From: Elioraea rosea
Lineage (GTDB): Bacteria > Pseudomonadota > Alphaproteobacteria > Acetobacterales > Acetobacteraceae
DNA: 64,000 nt
Direction of reading: 5' to 3'
Assembly: GCF_007644105.1 (NCBI RefSeq)
Contig: NZ_VFAC01000017.1
Location: 1-64,000 of the forward strand
In this document: positions 1-9,374 of the stretch, in pieces
Numbering within the stretch: the first letter of the stretch is position 1
Layout of the letters: every line of letters begins with the position of its first letter
Translations under genes and position numbers: made by a program
The notes under the pieces: generated by a model
The model's database searches: none
What the model was told of the DNA's origin: nothing
Seen by the model: only the letters and a program-made list of their open reading frames with translations

Positions 1-1
1 C

Positions 2-919
2 GCCTCGCTCGCCGCGCGGTTCGGCGAGGCGATGCCGCGCCGCCTCGCCCGCCTCCTCGGCCGCGAGGACCGGCGCATCACGCCGCACCGCCCGCTTCCC
101 GCCTGCCTCGTCGAGCACCCCTTCGCCGAGCCGATCGCGCGCCTGCAGGACGTGGAGGCGAGCCTCCAGCGCCTGGTCGCGCGCGTCGCGGTGCTGCTCG
201 AGGAGCGCGGCCAGGGCGGCCGGGTGTTCGAGGCGAGCCTGTTCCGGACCGACGGCGCGGTGCGGCGCCTCGCGGTGACGACCGCCCGCTCCTCGCGGAA
301 CCCCGCGGCGCTGTGGCGCCTGTTCCGCGAGGCGATCGAGGCGCTTGCCGAACCGATCGACCCGGGCTTCGGCTTCGACCTGATCCGCCTCTCCGTTCCG
401 CGCACGGAAGACCTTGCCCCCGCCCAGCCCGGCCTCGACGGCCGCGCGGTGGAGGAGGACGAGGTGACAGACCTGCTCGACAGGCTGGTCGCGCGGCTCG
501 GATCGCGGCGCGTGCTGCGCTTCGTCGCCGCCGACACGCATGACCCCGTGCGCGGCGCCCGCCTCGCCCCGGCAACGGAAGCGCCCGAGCCCGCCGCCGC
601 CTGGCAGGTTCCCGACCCGGGCGAGCCCCCCTTGCGGCCGCTGCGCCTGTTCCACCCGCCGCAGCCGATCGAGACGCTCGCGGAGGTGCCCGACGGCCCG
701 CCGATCCGCTTCCGCTGGCGCCGCGTCGTGCATGACGTGACGCGGGCCGAGGGGCCGGAGCGCATCGCCGCGGAATGGTGGCGCGACGGGCCGGGCACGA
801 CGCGCGACTACTACAGGGTGGAGGACCGCAAGGGACGGCGCTTCTGGCTGTTCCGCGCCGGGTTGCACGAGGACGAGGCGGAAGCGCCGCGCTGGTACCT
901 GCACGGCCTCTTCGCATGA
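2..919 (+). CDS. imuB: ImuB-like Y-family DNA polymerase subunit, 3' part
   Basis: The reading frame is already open at the window edge, so the polymerase-like catalytic half lies outside. About 305 residues remain. They start with a helix-hairpin-like stretch (ASLAARFGEAMPRRLARLLG), continue through a little-finger-like region, and end in the acidic and aromatic C-terminal tail usual for ImuB (WYLHGLFA). ImuB is a catalytically inactive Y-family homologue that links ImuA, the beta clamp and DnaE2 in SOS translesion synthesis. The stop codon overlaps the start of dnaE2 as ATGA, so the two are translationally coupled. imuA and any LexA box would be upstream and are not visible. Confidence 0.9.
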   Translation, partial: ASLAARFGEAMPRRLARLLGREDRRITPHRPLPACLVEHPFAEPIARLQDVEASLQRLVARVAVLLEERGQGGRVFEASLFRTDGAVRRLAVTTARSSRNPAALWRLFREAIEALAEPIDPGFGFDLIRLSVPRTEDLAPAQPGLDGRAVEEDEVTDLLDRLVARLGSRRVLRFVAADTHDPVRGARLAPATEAPEPAAAWQVPDPGEPPLRPLRLFHPPQPIETLAEVPDGPPIRFRWRRVVHDVTRAEGPERIAAEWWRDGPGTTRDYYRVEDRKGRRFWLFRAGLHEDEAEAPRWYLHGLFA

Positions 920-3900
920 GCCGGCTTTGCATGAAACCTGGCCCGCCCTATGCCGAGCTCGTCGCGGCGACGAACTTCTCCTTCCTGCGCGGGGCTGCGC
1001 ATCCGCAGGACATGGTGCTGCGCGCGCTCCTGCTCGGCATGAGCGGCCTCGGCATCGCCGACCGCAACACCGTCGCCGGCGTGGTGCGCGCCCACAGCGC
1101 GCTCGAGGACCTGAGGGAGGACGGCACGCCGCCGCCCGAGCGGCTGCGCGAAGGCTCAGGCCCCGGCGAAGTCGCATTCGTCGCCCACCCGCTCGCCGCG
1201 TCGCTGCCCATCACGCGCACGGCGCTGAAGGAACGGGCGCGCACGTTCCGCCTCGCCGTCGGCGCGCGCCTCGCCTTCGCCGACGGCACGCCCGACATCG
1301 TCGCCTACCCGTCCGACCGGGCGGCCTGGGGGCGACTCTGCCGCCTGCTCAGCCTCGGCAACAGGCGGGCGAGGAAGGGCGACTGCATCCTCCATCTCGA
1401 GGACCTGCTCGCCTCTGCAGAGGGGCTTCTGCTGATCGTCGTGCCGCCGCGCAGGCTCGAGGCGCTCGGAACCGTGCTCGGCCGGCTCGGCGAGGCGGCA
1501 CCCGGCGCGGTCTGGCTGGGTGCTGCGATGCACCGGCGCGGCGATGACCGCCGCCGCCTCGCACGGCTGAAGGCGGCTGCCGGCGCGGCGGGCGTGCCGC
1601 TCCTGGCAACGAACGACGCGCTCTACGACGAGCCCGAGGCGCGCGACCTGCAGGACGTGCTCAGCTGCATCCGCGAGCGCGTGACGATCGACCGCGCGGG
1701 GCGGCTCCTCGAAGCGAATGCCGAGCGTCACCTGAAGCCGCCGGCGGAGATGGCGCGGCTGTTCCGCGACGCGCCGGAGGCGATCGCCGAGACGGAGGCG
1801 TTGCTGTCCCGCATCGGCTTCTCGCTCTCAGAACTCCGCTACGATTACCCGGACGAGCCCGTGCCGCCTGGCTGGGACGCCGATGACTGGCTCGCCGAGG
1901 TCACCTGGCGGTCTGCCGCGATGCGCTACCCGCAGGGCATTCCTGAGAAGGTGGAGAGGCAGCTCGGCGAGGAACTCGCGCTCATTCGCAAGCTCGACTA
2001 CGCACGCTACTTCCTCACCATCCTCGACATCGTCCGCGTCGCCGAGGACAAGGGCATCCTTTGCCAGGGCCGCGGCTCGGCCGCCAATTCGGCTGTGTGT
2101 TACGTGCTCGGCATCACCGCCGTCGACCCCGCCGAGAATGACCTCCTCTTCGCCCGCTTCATCTCGGAGGAGCGCCGCGAGCCGCCCGACATCGACGTCG
2201 ATTTCGAGCATGAGCGGCGCGAGGAGATCATCCAGCACATCTACGCGAAATACGGCCGCGCGCGCGCGGGCATCGCCGCGACGGTGATCTCCTACCGCCC
2301 GCGCAGCGCGATGCGCGAGGTGGGCAAGGCGCTGGGCCTGACGGAGGACGTCACCGCGCGCCTCGCCTCGACGCAGTGGGGAAGCTGGGGAAGCGACATC
2401 CAGGACGCGCATGTGCGCGACGCAGGGCTCGACCCCGCGAACCCGCTGATCCGCCGGGCGCTCGGCCTCGCACGCAGGCTGCTCGGCTTTCCGCGGCACC
2501 TCTCCCAGCATGTCGGCGGCTTCGTCCTCGCGCGGGGGCGGCTCGACGAGCTCGTGCCGGTGGGCAATGCCGCGATGGCCGACCGCACCTTCATCGAGTG
2601 GGACAAGGACGACATCGACGCGCTCGGGCTGATGAAAGTCGACGTTCTCGCGCTCGGCATGCTCACCTGCATCCGCAAGAGCTTCGACCTGATGCGGGCG
2701 CATGGGCTCGGCGACCTCGCGCTGCACGAGGTGCCCCGCGAGGACCCGGCCGTCTACGACATGCTGTGCCGGGCGGACTCGCTCGGCGTGTTCCAGGTGG
2801 AGAGCCGCGCGCAGATGAACATGCTGCCGCGGCTGAAGCCCCGCGAGCTCTACGACCTCGTCATCCAGGTCGCGATCGTCCGGCCAGGCCCCATCCAGGG
2901 CGACATGGTGCATCCCTACCTGAAGCGTCGCGCGGGGCTCGAGGAGGTGAGCTTCCCCTCGCCCGCGCCGGAGCATGGGCCGCCGGACGAGCTCCTGCAG
3001 GTGCTGCACAAGACCAAGGGCGTGCCGCTGTTCCAGGAGCAGGCGATGAAGCTCGCCATGGTCGCTGCCAGGTTCACCGACACGGAGGCGAACCAGCTCC
3101 GCAAGGCGATGGCGACGTTCCGACATGTCGGCACGATCGGGCGGTTCGAGGCGATGATGGTCGAGCGCATGGTGGCGCGTGGCTATGAGCGCGGCTTCGC
3201 CGAACGCTGCTTCGAGCAGATCAAGGGCTTCGGTTCCTACGGGTTTCCCGAGAGCCACGCCGCCTCCTTCGCCAAGCTCGTCTACATCTCCTCCTGGATC
3301 AAATGCCACCACCCGGCGGTGTTCGCCTGCGCGCTGCTCAATTCGCAGCCGATGGGCTTCTACGCGCCGGCGCAGATCGTGCGCGATGCGCGCGAGCACG
3401 GCGTCGCGGTGCGCGGGGTCGACGTGAACCGCAGCCTGCATGACTGCACGCTCGAGCGGGGCGATGACGGCGCGCTCGCGCTGCGGCTCGGCTTCCGGCT
3501 GATCGACGGCATCGGCGAGGAGGCGGGCGGGGCGATCGTCTCGGCACGCCGGGCGGACTATGACAGCGTCGAGGCCCTGGCGCGGAGGACGCGGCTTCCC
3601 GCACGCACGCTGCGGCGGCTTGCCGATGCCGATGCGATGCGCTCGCTCGGGCTCGGGCGGCGCGAGGCGCTCTGGGCCGTCCGCCGCCTGCCGGACGATG
3701 CGCCCCTGCCGCTCTTCGCCGCGGCCGAGGCGCGCGAGCTCGGCGAGGAGCCGGCGGCGGAGCTGCCCGAGATGCTGCTCGGCGAGCACGTCGCGGCCGA
3801 CTACCAGACGACGCGGCTGTCGCTGAAGGGCCACCCGATGCAGATCCTCCGCCCACACTTCCGGGCAGAGCGCGTGCTCACCTGCGCCGAGACCTCCGCG

Positions 3901-4296
3901 CGCGCGAACGGGGCGACGGCGCGCACGGCAGGCGTGGTGCTCGTGCGCCAGAGGCCGGGCAAGGGCAACGCGATCTTCATCACCCTCGAGGACGAGACGG
4001 GGGTGACCAACGTCGTTCTCTGGGCAAGGCTGTTCGAGCGCTATCGCCGCGCGGTGATGGCCGCGCGGCTCCTCCTCGTGGAAGGCGAGGTGCAGAAGAG
4101 CCCCGAGGGGGTGGTGCACCTGATGGCCGCGCGCGTGACCGACCGGACGGAGATGCTCGGGCGCCTGTCGGAGACGCACGAGACGGCGGTGGAGCTTTCC
4201 CGCGCGGACGAGTTCCTTCACCCGCAGCATCCGCGCGGGCAATCGTCACACCCACGCAACGTCCGCATCCTGCCCCGGTCGCGCGATTTTCACTGA
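916..4296 (+). CDS. dnaE2: Error-prone DNA polymerase III alpha subunit DnaE2 (ImuC)
   Basis: A 1126-residue C-family polymerase. I start it at ATG 916, which overlaps the imuB stop; the longer open frame reads through imuB. It opens with a PHP-type domain (PYAELVAATNFSFLRGAAHP). The palm aspartates are in PDIDVDF near residues 424-430, and a third acidic site is in WDKDDIDALGLMKVDVLALG. An OB-fold segment lies near the C terminus (GKGNAIFITLEDETG). The length is normal for DnaE2, shorter than replicative DnaE. It performs mutagenic lesion bypass with ImuA and ImuB. The gene order imuB-dnaE2 confirms the assignment. Confidence 0.96.
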   Translation: MSRLCMKPGPPYAELVAATNFSFLRGAAHPQDMVLRALLLGMSGLGIADRNTVAGVVRAHSALEDLREDGTPPPERLREGSGPGEVAFVAHPLAASLPITRTALKERARTFRLAVGARLAFADGTPDIVAYPSDRAAWGRLCRLLSLGNRRARKGDCILHLEDLLASAEGLLLIVVPPRRLEALGTVLGRLGEAAPGAVWLGAAMHRRGDDRRRLARLKAAAGAAGVPLLATNDALYDEPEARDLQDVLSCIRERVTIDRAGRLLEANAERHLKPPAEMARLFRDAPEAIAETEALLSRIGFSLSELRYDYPDEPVPPGWDADDWLAEVTWRSAAMRYPQGIPEKVERQLGEELALIRKLDYARYFLTILDIVRVAEDKGILCQGRGSAANSAVCYVLGITAVDPAENDLLFARFISEERREPPDIDVDFEHERREEIIQHIYAKYGRARAGIAATVISYRPRSAMREVGKALGLTEDVTARLASTQWGSWGSDIQDAHVRDAGLDPANPLIRRALGLARRLLGFPRHLSQHVGGFVLARGRLDELVPVGNAAMADRTFIEWDKDDIDALGLMKVDVLALGMLTCIRKSFDLMRAHGLGDLALHEVPREDPAVYDMLCRADSLGVFQVESRAQMNMLPRLKPRELYDLVIQVAIVRPGPIQGDMVHPYLKRRAGLEEVSFPSPAPEHGPPDELLQVLHKTKGVPLFQEQAMKLAMVAARFTDTEANQLRKAMATFRHVGTIGRFEAMMVERMVARGYERGFAERCFEQIKGFGSYGFPESHAASFAKLVYISSWIKCHHPAVFACALLNSQPMGFYAPAQIVRDAREHGVAVRGVDVNRSLHDCTLERGDDGALALRLGFRLIDGIGEEAGGAIVSARRADYDSVEALARRTRLPARTLRRLADADAMRSLGLGRREALWAVRRLPDDAPLPLFAAAEARELGEEPAAELPEMLLGEHVAADYQTTRLSLKGHPMQILRPHFRAERVLTCAETSARANGATARTAGVVLVRQRPGKGNAIFITLEDETGVTNVVLWARLFERYRRAVMAARLLLVEGEVQKSPEGVVHLMAARVTDRTEMLGRLSETHETAVELSRADEFLHPQHPRGQSSHPRNVRILPRSRDFH

Positions 4297-4303
4297 TGGC
4301 CCG

Positions 4304-4359
4304 GGCCCTGGCCAGGGCCGCTCCCCGCCCCCATCTGCCTGCGAGAAAAGAAGCAGGCA
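4304..4359. other. Two inverted repeats between dnaE2 and the GST-like gene
   Basis: A perfect 16-bp palindrome (GGCCCTGGCCAGGGCC, 4304-4319) lies just after the dnaE2 stop. It is followed by a 7-bp hairpin with arms TGCCTGC (4336-4342) and GCAGGCA (4353-4359) and a 10-nt A-rich loop, ending 11 bp before the next start codon. Neither has a T tract, so a classical intrinsic terminator is not shown. They could be a mRNA-stability element or a regulatory site for the next gene. Confidence 0.45.
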
Positions 4360-4370
4360 CGAGGTGCGGG

Positions 4371-5360
4371 ATGGGACTGCTTGTCGATGGCCGCTGGAGC
4401 GAGCGGAATGCGTTGCCGGATGCGAAGGAGGGGCGCTTCGTGCGCGCCAAGTCCGCCTTCCGAAACTGGATCACGCCCGACGGCGCGCCGGGCCCGACCG
4501 GAGAGGGCGGATTCCGCGCCGAGCCGGGCCGATACCACCTCTACGTCGCCTATGCCTGCCCCTGGGCGCACAGGACGCTGATCTACCGCGCCATAAAGGG
4601 GCTCGAGGGGGCGATCAGCGTCTCCGTCGTCCACTGGCTTATGGCGGAGAATGGCTGGACCTTCGATGACGGCCCCGGCGTCGTGCCCGACACGGTGAAC
4701 GGCGCGCGTGCGCTCCACGAGGTCTACACGAAGGCCGACCCGAACTACACCGGCCGCGCCACCGTGCCGGTGCTGTGGGACAAGGCGCGCGGCACGATCG
4801 TCTCCAACGAATCCTCCGAGATCATCCGCATGCTGAACTCCGCCTTCGACGGATGCGGCGCGCAGCCGGGCGACTACTACCCGGAGCCGTTGCGCGAGGA
4901 GATCGATGCGCTGAACGCGCGCATCTACGAGACGGTGAACAACGGCGTCTACAAGGCCGGATTCGCCACGACGCAGGCGGCCTACGACGAGGCGATCGCG
5001 CCTCTGTTCGCAACGCTCGACTGGCTCGACGACCGGCTCGCGACACGGCGATACCTGACAGGCGACACGATCACGGAAGCAGACTGGCGGCTTTTGCCGA
5101 CGCTGCTTCGCTTCGATGCCGTCTATGTCGGCCACTTCAAGTGCAACCTCCGCCGCATCGCGGACTATCCGCATCTGTCAGCCTATGTGCGCGACCTCTA
5201 CGCGCAGCCTGGCATCGCCGGCACGGTCAACCTCGAGCACGTGAAGCGGCACTATTACGAGAGCCATCGAAGCATCAACCCGACAGGCATCGTGCCGGCC
5301 GGCCCCACGATCGACTTCACCACCCCGCACGGGCGGGTGCGGCTCGGCGCCCGGGCCTAG
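4371..5360 (+). CDS. yqjG: Glutathionyl-hydroquinone reductase (xi-class GST, YqjG/ECM4 family)
   Basis: A 329-residue protein with the xi-class catalytic motif CPWAHR, active Cys63. The family reduces glutathionyl-(hydro)quinones with glutathione, releasing hydroquinone and GSSG. The N-terminal thioredoxin-like fold is followed by an all-helical C-terminal GST domain (YLTGDTITEADWRLLPTLLRFD). I chose ATG 4371 (MGLLVDGRW), matching where family members begin. An in-frame ATG at 4296 overlaps the dnaE2 stop as TGATG and would add 25 atypical residues. The 3' end overlaps the convergent ArsC-like gene by 4 bp. Confidence 0.9.
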   Translation: MGLLVDGRWSERNALPDAKEGRFVRAKSAFRNWITPDGAPGPTGEGGFRAEPGRYHLYVAYACPWAHRTLIYRAIKGLEGAISVSVVHWLMAENGWTFDDGPGVVPDTVNGARALHEVYTKADPNYTGRATVPVLWDKARGTIVSNESSEIIRMLNSAFDGCGAQPGDYYPEPLREEIDALNARIYETVNNGVYKAGFATTQAAYDEAIAPLFATLDWLDDRLATRRYLTGDTITEADWRLLPTLLRFDAVYVGHFKCNLRRIADYPHLSAYVRDLYAQPGIAGTVNLEHVKRHYYESHRSINPTGIVPAGPTIDFTTPHGRVRLGARA

Positions 5361-5713
5361 GCCTTGAGCGTGGCCGCATACCGGCCGGGGTCGAAGCCGA
5401 CGAGAATGGCATCGCCCATCGTCAGCACAGGCCGCCTGATCGCGGAAGGCTGCGCGAGCATCAGAGCGATGGCGCGCGGCTCATCGAGCCCCTCCCGGTC
5501 AGCCTCGGGAAGCTTGCGGAACGTCGTGCCCGCGCGGTTCAGCAGCGCCTCCCAGCCGACCTTCCGTGCCCAGGCCGTGAGCGTCGCGCGGTCGATCCCC
5601 GCGCTCTTGTAGTCATGGAAGGCGTACTCGATGCCCTGCGCGTCGAGCCAGGCGCGCGCCTTCTTCATCGTGTCGCAATTCCTGATGCCGTGGACGACGA
5701 TACCGGTGGCCAT
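5357..5713 (-). CDS. yffB: ArsC/Spx-family protein, YffB-like
   Basis: A 118-residue thioredoxin-fold protein of the ArsC/Spx family. The motif GIRNCDTMKKARAWL has a single N-terminal Cys, as in YffB, rather than the CxxC of Spx. The region around residues 90-110 (RRPVLTMGDAILVGFDP) matches the family's conserved RRP-x-G core. YffB-type proteins bind glutathione and are suspected thiol reductases, not proven arsenate reductases. It is convergent with the glutathionyl-hydroquinone reductase and overlaps it by 4 bp; both are glutathione-linked proteins. Confidence 0.87.
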   Translation of the reverse strand: MATGIVVHGIRNCDTMKKARAWLDAQGIEYAFHDYKSAGIDRATLTAWARKVGWEALLNRAGTTFRKLPEADREGLDEPRAIALMLAQPSAIRRPVLTMGDAILVGFDPGRYAATLKA

Positions 5714-5826
5714 GCCTGATCACGCTCCTGCGAAAGGTGGCGGCGAAGGCTCCGCGCAACGTGATGCACGGCGCGGCCTACGCCTTTGCCACGATGCCGC
5801 CGACCGAGACCGGAGCTCAACCCCGC

Positions 5827-6813
5827 ATGCCGTCACGACGCCTGTTCTCCGCCGCCGTTCTCGCCGCGATGGCGGTGCCGCCTGCGCGCCAGGCCTCGGC
5901 CGCGCCTGCCGATGACCTCCGCCGCGCAGTCGAAGGCCAGGGCCGCCTCCACACGCTTCTGGTCCAGCGCGAAGACGAGCTGCTGGTCGCGGCCTCGCCG
6001 CGCGGCCCGGGCCCCGACCGGCCGGCCAACATCAAGTCCTGCTCGAAGAGCATCCTCGCCCTCCTGCTCGGCACCGCCGTCGAGCGCGGCGAGATCGCAA
6101 GCGTCGGCGCGCGTCTCGGGGACGTCGCGCCGCGGCTCATCCCGCCAGGCGCCCCGGCGGGCGTCGCCGACATCACGATCGAGGACCTGGTGACGATGCG
6201 CGCCGGCCTCGAAGGCACGTCCGGGCGGAACTACGGAGCATGGGTGAGCGCGCCGAACTGGGTTGCCTATGCGCTCACCCGCCCGATGATCGACCGGCCG
6301 GGAGCCCGGATGATCTATTCCACGGGAACGACGCATGTGCTCGGCGCTGCGCTGGCGCGGGCGACGGGGGCGAGCCTGCTCACGCTCGCGCGGCACAGGC
6401 TCGGCGATCCGCTCGGCTTCGAGGTTCCAGCCTGGACGCGCGACCCGCAGGGTTTCTTTCTCGGCGGCAACGAGATGGCGCTGACGCCGCGCGCGATGCT
6501 GCGCGTCGCGGTGATGATGCGTGACGGCGGGCGCTACGAGGGAACGCAGGTGATCGCGCCTGCGTGGATGCGCGCCTCGCTCGAGCCGCGCACGCGCTCG
6601 CCCTTCTCCGGGCTCGACTACGGCTATGGGTGGTTCCTCAGCCCCTCGGGCTACATCATCGCGCGCGGCTGGGGCGGGCAGGTGATCGCGGCGAACCCCG
6701 AGCGTCGGCTTGCGGTGGCCATCACCTCCGACATGTCAGGCCCCGCCCGCTCGGCCGGCTATTTCGGCGAGCTGATGGACCTCCTCGACGGGCCGATCCT
6801 GGCGCTGGCGTGA
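5827..6813 (+). CDS. Exported serine hydrolase, class C beta-lactamase / EstB-like fold
   Basis: A 328-residue protein. I start it at ATG 5827, with GGAG about 13 bp upstream, because this gives a signal peptide. The N terminus SRRLFSA followed by a hydrophobic stretch and ASA-A looks like a Tat signal. The SxxK motif is SCSK (Ser71, Lys74). The second motif is YST instead of the lactamase YxN, common among esterase-type and 6-aminohexanoate-dimer-hydrolase-like members. GWGGQ near residue 285 is the likely third motif. A periplasmic esterase or amidase is more likely than a true beta-lactamase; the substrate is unknown. Confidence 0.82.
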   Translation: MPSRRLFSAAVLAAMAVPPARQASAAPADDLRRAVEGQGRLHTLLVQREDELLVAASPRGPGPDRPANIKSCSKSILALLLGTAVERGEIASVGARLGDVAPRLIPPGAPAGVADITIEDLVTMRAGLEGTSGRNYGAWVSAPNWVAYALTRPMIDRPGARMIYSTGTTHVLGAALARATGASLLTLARHRLGDPLGFEVPAWTRDPQGFFLGGNEMALTPRAMLRVAVMMRDGGRYEGTQVIAPAWMRASLEPRTRSPFSGLDYGYGWFLSPSGYIIARGWGGQVIAANPERRLAVAITSDMSGPARSAGYFGELMDLLDGPILALA

Positions 6814-6816
6814 ACC

Positions 6817-7647
6817 TCAACTCCTGATAAACGCCAGGAGATCTCCGTTCACAAGATCGGGGTGGGTCGTGCAGACGCCATGCGACAAGCCCTCGTAGAC
6901 CTTGAGCGTTCCTCTGGGCAGCAGCTTCGCGGAAAGCGGCGCGGAATCGGCGAAGGGCACGATCTGGTCGTCATCGCCGTGAAGCACGAGGACCGGGATG
7001 TCGATCCGCTTCAGGTCGTCGGTGAAGTCCGTCTCCGAGAACGCCTTGATGCAGTCGTACTGGGGCTTGATCCCGCCCATCATCCCTTGGCGCCACCAGT
7101 TGTCGATGATGCCCTGCGATGGCTGCGCCCCCGGCCTGTTGAAGCCGTAGAACGGTCCTGACGGGACATCGACGTAGAACTGCGCGCGATTGGCCGCGAC
7201 GGCAGCGCGGAAGGTATCGAAGGTCTCGATAGGGATGCCGCCCGGATTGGCCTCCGACTTCACCATGATGGGCGGCACCGCACCGATGAGTACAGCCTTC
7301 GCGGCGCGAGACGTCCCGTGTCGCCCGAAATACCGGGCCACCTCGCCGCCTCCGGTGGAATGGCCGACATGCACGGCGTTTCGGAGATCGAGCGATGCCG
7401 CGAGCTCCGCGATGTCGTCGGCATAGGTGTCCATCTCGTTGCCGTGCGCGGTCTGGGTGGAGCGCCCATGGCCGCGGCGATCATGGGCGATGACGCGGAA
7501 CCCCTTATGCAGGAAGAAGAGCATCTGGGCGTCCCAGTCATCGGCGCTGAGCGGCCATCCATGGTGGAAGACCACCGGCTGCGCGTCCTTCGCGCCCCAG
7601 TCCTTGTAGTAGATCGACGTGCCGTCCTTGGTCGTGATCGCAGGCAT
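6817..7647 (-). CDS. Alpha/beta hydrolase, non-heme chloroperoxidase / aryl esterase family
   Basis: A 276-residue alpha/beta hydrolase. The oxyanion region is [13 protein letters not shown] and the nucleophile elbow is GHSTGG with Ser97. The acid is in [10 protein letters not shown] and the catalytic His in [11 protein letters not shown]. The sequence pattern is that of cofactor-free chloroperoxidases/perhydrolases, which act mainly as esterases. It ends 3 bp from the convergent serine hydrolase. Its start is 75 bp after the stop of a second alpha/beta hydrolase on the same strand, so the two may be co-transcribed. Confidence 0.88.
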   Translation of the reverse strand: MPAITTKDGTSIYYKDWGAKDAQPVVFHHGWPLSADDWDAQMLFFLHKGFRVIAHDRRGHGRSTQTAHGNEMDTYADDIAELAASLDLRNAVHVGHSTGGGEVARYFGRHGTSRAAKAVLIGAVPPIMVKSEANPGGIPIETFDTFRAAVAANRAQFYVDVPSGPFYGFNRPGAQPSQGIIDNWWRQGMMGGIKPQYDCIKAFSETDFTDDLKRIDIPVLVLHGDDDQIVPFADSAPLSAKLLPRGTLKVYEGLSHGVCTTHPDLVNGDLLAFIRS

Positions 7648-7722
7648 GGCATTTGCTCGCTTGTGGCTTGGGGGGAGACGACGGGAAGGGATCGGGAGCG
7701 ACCGGCGCTGCCGGACCGGCGT

Positions 7723-8640
7723 TCAGGATTTCGCATCCGCCTCGAGGAAGCGGACGACCTCGTCGCCAAAGGTCGTGGGGTACTGGAACATGAAGGCGTG
7801 GCCGGAATCGGGGTAGATGACCAGGCGTGCGTTCGGCAGTGCCTGCGCGAGCGCATAGGACTGGAACGTGGGGATCATCACATCGTCATTGCCGTTCGCG
7901 ACAAGCACGGGCTGCGTGATCGCGCCGACGCGAGTGAGCAGGGATGTCTCCGGTGTTCCGACATCGCTGCCTGCCGACAGCATCGCCTTCCAAGCCGCTT
8001 CGCTCACCTCCGCAGCGAATGCATCGGCGCGTTGCTGCAGGCGTGCGAGGTGCGCGCGCCCCGCGGCTTGGCTCGTCGGCGTGTCCTTGAAGAACAGGTA
8101 CAGGAAGTCCGCATCGGAATTGAATGGCTTGGTGGCGATCTCGATCGCCTTCCTCTGCAGCGGGGCGCCTTGGACATGGCCCGCGCCGCTGCCGACGATC
8201 ACCAGGCGGCGGACAAGAGCTGGATGCCGCAGAGTGAGTTCCTGCGAGACGAGCCCGCCGAACGAGAAGCCAAGCAGGTCGACCTGGTCGTGGCCGAGCG
8301 CGCGGATGAACGTCGCCGCGCTGTCGGCCCATCCCGACAGTCGCAACGATGCCTCGCCGGAGGACCGGGCTACGCCCGCATTGTCGAAGATGACGACATG
8401 CCGCTTGTCAGCGATACGGTCGAGGAAGGCAGGATCCCAATGATCCAGGCTGCCGCGGAAGCGGTTCACCATGACAAGAGGCACTCCGCGCTCGGCACCC
8501 AGGGACCGATAGGCGTAGCGGACGCCACCGGCCTCCACGCCCCTGGTCGGTGCGAGGGCGCACCGGTACGGTGATGAGCTGGCGCGGGCGCCCGCCGGAT
8601 CGGAGCGGGGCGCGTATGCTGGCTGAGCGGAGCATTCCAC
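7723..8640 (-). CDS. Alpha/beta hydrolase
   Basis: An alpha/beta hydrolase with nucleophile motif GFSFGG, an acid in ANGNDDVMIP and the catalytic His in PDSGHAFMFQYP. The start is uncertain. No ATG fits; I use GTG 8640 because GGAGG lies 11 bp upstream. TTG 8658 and GTG 8538 are alternatives, the last beginning right at the conserved domain (VEAGGVRYAYR). It is divergent from the TetR gene, so it is a plausible target of that regulator together with the downstream chloroperoxidase-like gene. Confidence 0.78.
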   Translation of the reverse strand: MECSAQPAYAPRSDPAGARASSSPYRCALAPTRGVEAGGVRYAYRSLGAERGVPLVMVNRFRGSLDHWDPAFLDRIADKRHVVIFDNAGVARSSGEASLRLSGWADSAATFIRALGHDQVDLLGFSFGGLVSQELTLRHPALVRRLVIVGSGAGHVQGAPLQRKAIEIATKPFNSDADFLYLFFKDTPTSQAAGRAHLARLQQRADAFAAEVSEAAWKAMLSAGSDVGTPETSLLTRVGAITQPVLVANGNDDVMIPTFQSYALAQALPNARLVIYPDSGHAFMFQYPTTFGDEVVRFLEADAKS

Positions 8641-8732
8641 GGTGGCACCAACCTCCAATCCTACCGCATCCGCGCCCGCCCCACTGCGGCTCGCGGATCT
8701 CCAAGCCTCGAACGGCGCACGGTTCGTTGCCG

Positions 8733-8791
8733 CTGGGCGCCCGCAGTGCTATTGATTACATTCATAATAATTACGGTCAACGGACGTTCCG
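8733..8791. promoter_or_regulatory. AT-rich divergent control region of tetR and the hydrolase pair
   Basis: An island of AT-rich sequence (about 8750-8775) stands out in this GC-rich window. On the plus strand CATAAT (8763-8768) and TTGCCG/TATTGA (8727-8755, 17-bp spacing) are possible promoter elements. On the minus strand TTGACC (8780-8775) is a good -35. CGGA-CGT-TCCG (8781-8791) is a small inverted repeat next to the tetR start and may be an operator half. The exact sites are not resolved by eye. Confidence 0.4.
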
Positions 8792-9361
8792 ATGAAGGTT
8801 AGTCGTGAGCAATCGGCCGAGAACAGGCGGGCCCTGGTTCTCGCCGCGCGGCGGCTCTTCCGCCAGCACGGTTTCGCGAGCGTGACCGTGAGCGACATCG
8901 CGCGCGATGCGGGGCTCACCCATGGCGCGTTTTACAGCCACTTCGAAACGAAACGTCAGATCGAGGCGGAAGCCATAGCCTCGATGATCGCGAAGGCGGC
9001 CGAGGACTGGCGCGCCGTCGTCGCCGCGAACCCGAAGACGCCGCTCCCGGCGATCATCGACGGCTACCTTGCCTTCGATCACACGAGCGAAGGCGATGTC
9101 GGCTGCGCCTTCGCCGCGTTGGGATCCGACCTCGCGCGCGCCGAGGACGACGTCCGCGTTGCGGCCGCGACGGCCCTGCCGCTGCAGCTCGAACTGCTCG
9201 AGAGTCTGTTCCCCGACGAGCTACCCGGCGTGAGGCGAAGCCGCGCGTTGGCCGTCTATGCCGGCCTTGTCGGGGCAGCGACTCTGGCAAAGGCGATTGC
9301 CGACAAGGACCTCGTCGAGGACCTGATCGCTGCTACGGCGAAACATCTGCTCGGCGCCTAG
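8792..9361 (+). CDS. TetR/AcrR-family transcriptional regulator
   Basis: A 189-residue regulator. The N-terminal helix-turn-helix spans about residues 14-58 (VTVSDIARDAGLTHGAFYSHF, with the canonical GLTHGAFYxHF recognition helix). The C-terminal ligand-binding domain is all-helical and has no recognisable subtype. It faces the two alpha/beta hydrolase genes across an AT-rich intergenic region, the usual arrangement of a TetR repressor and its target operon. The ligand cannot be told from sequence. Confidence 0.92.
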   Translation: MKVSREQSAENRRALVLAARRLFRQHGFASVTVSDIARDAGLTHGAFYSHFETKRQIEAEAIASMIAKAAEDWRAVVAANPKTPLPAIIDGYLAFDHTSEGDVGCAFAALGSDLARAEDDVRVAAATALPLQLELLESLFPDELPGVRRSRALAVYAGLVGAATLAKAIADKDLVEDLIAATAKHLLGA

Positions 9362-9374
9362 GTCGGCCCTCCCC

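Noticed and set aside
1828-4242. An 800-codon open frame opposite dnaE2
   Set aside because: Same GC-rich antisense artefact; the composition is non-protein-like and dnaE2 is certain.
5827-6813. A true class C beta-lactamase
   Set aside because: The second motif is YST rather than YxN and the sequence fits esterase or amidase-type serine hydrolases; no AmpR-like regulator is nearby.
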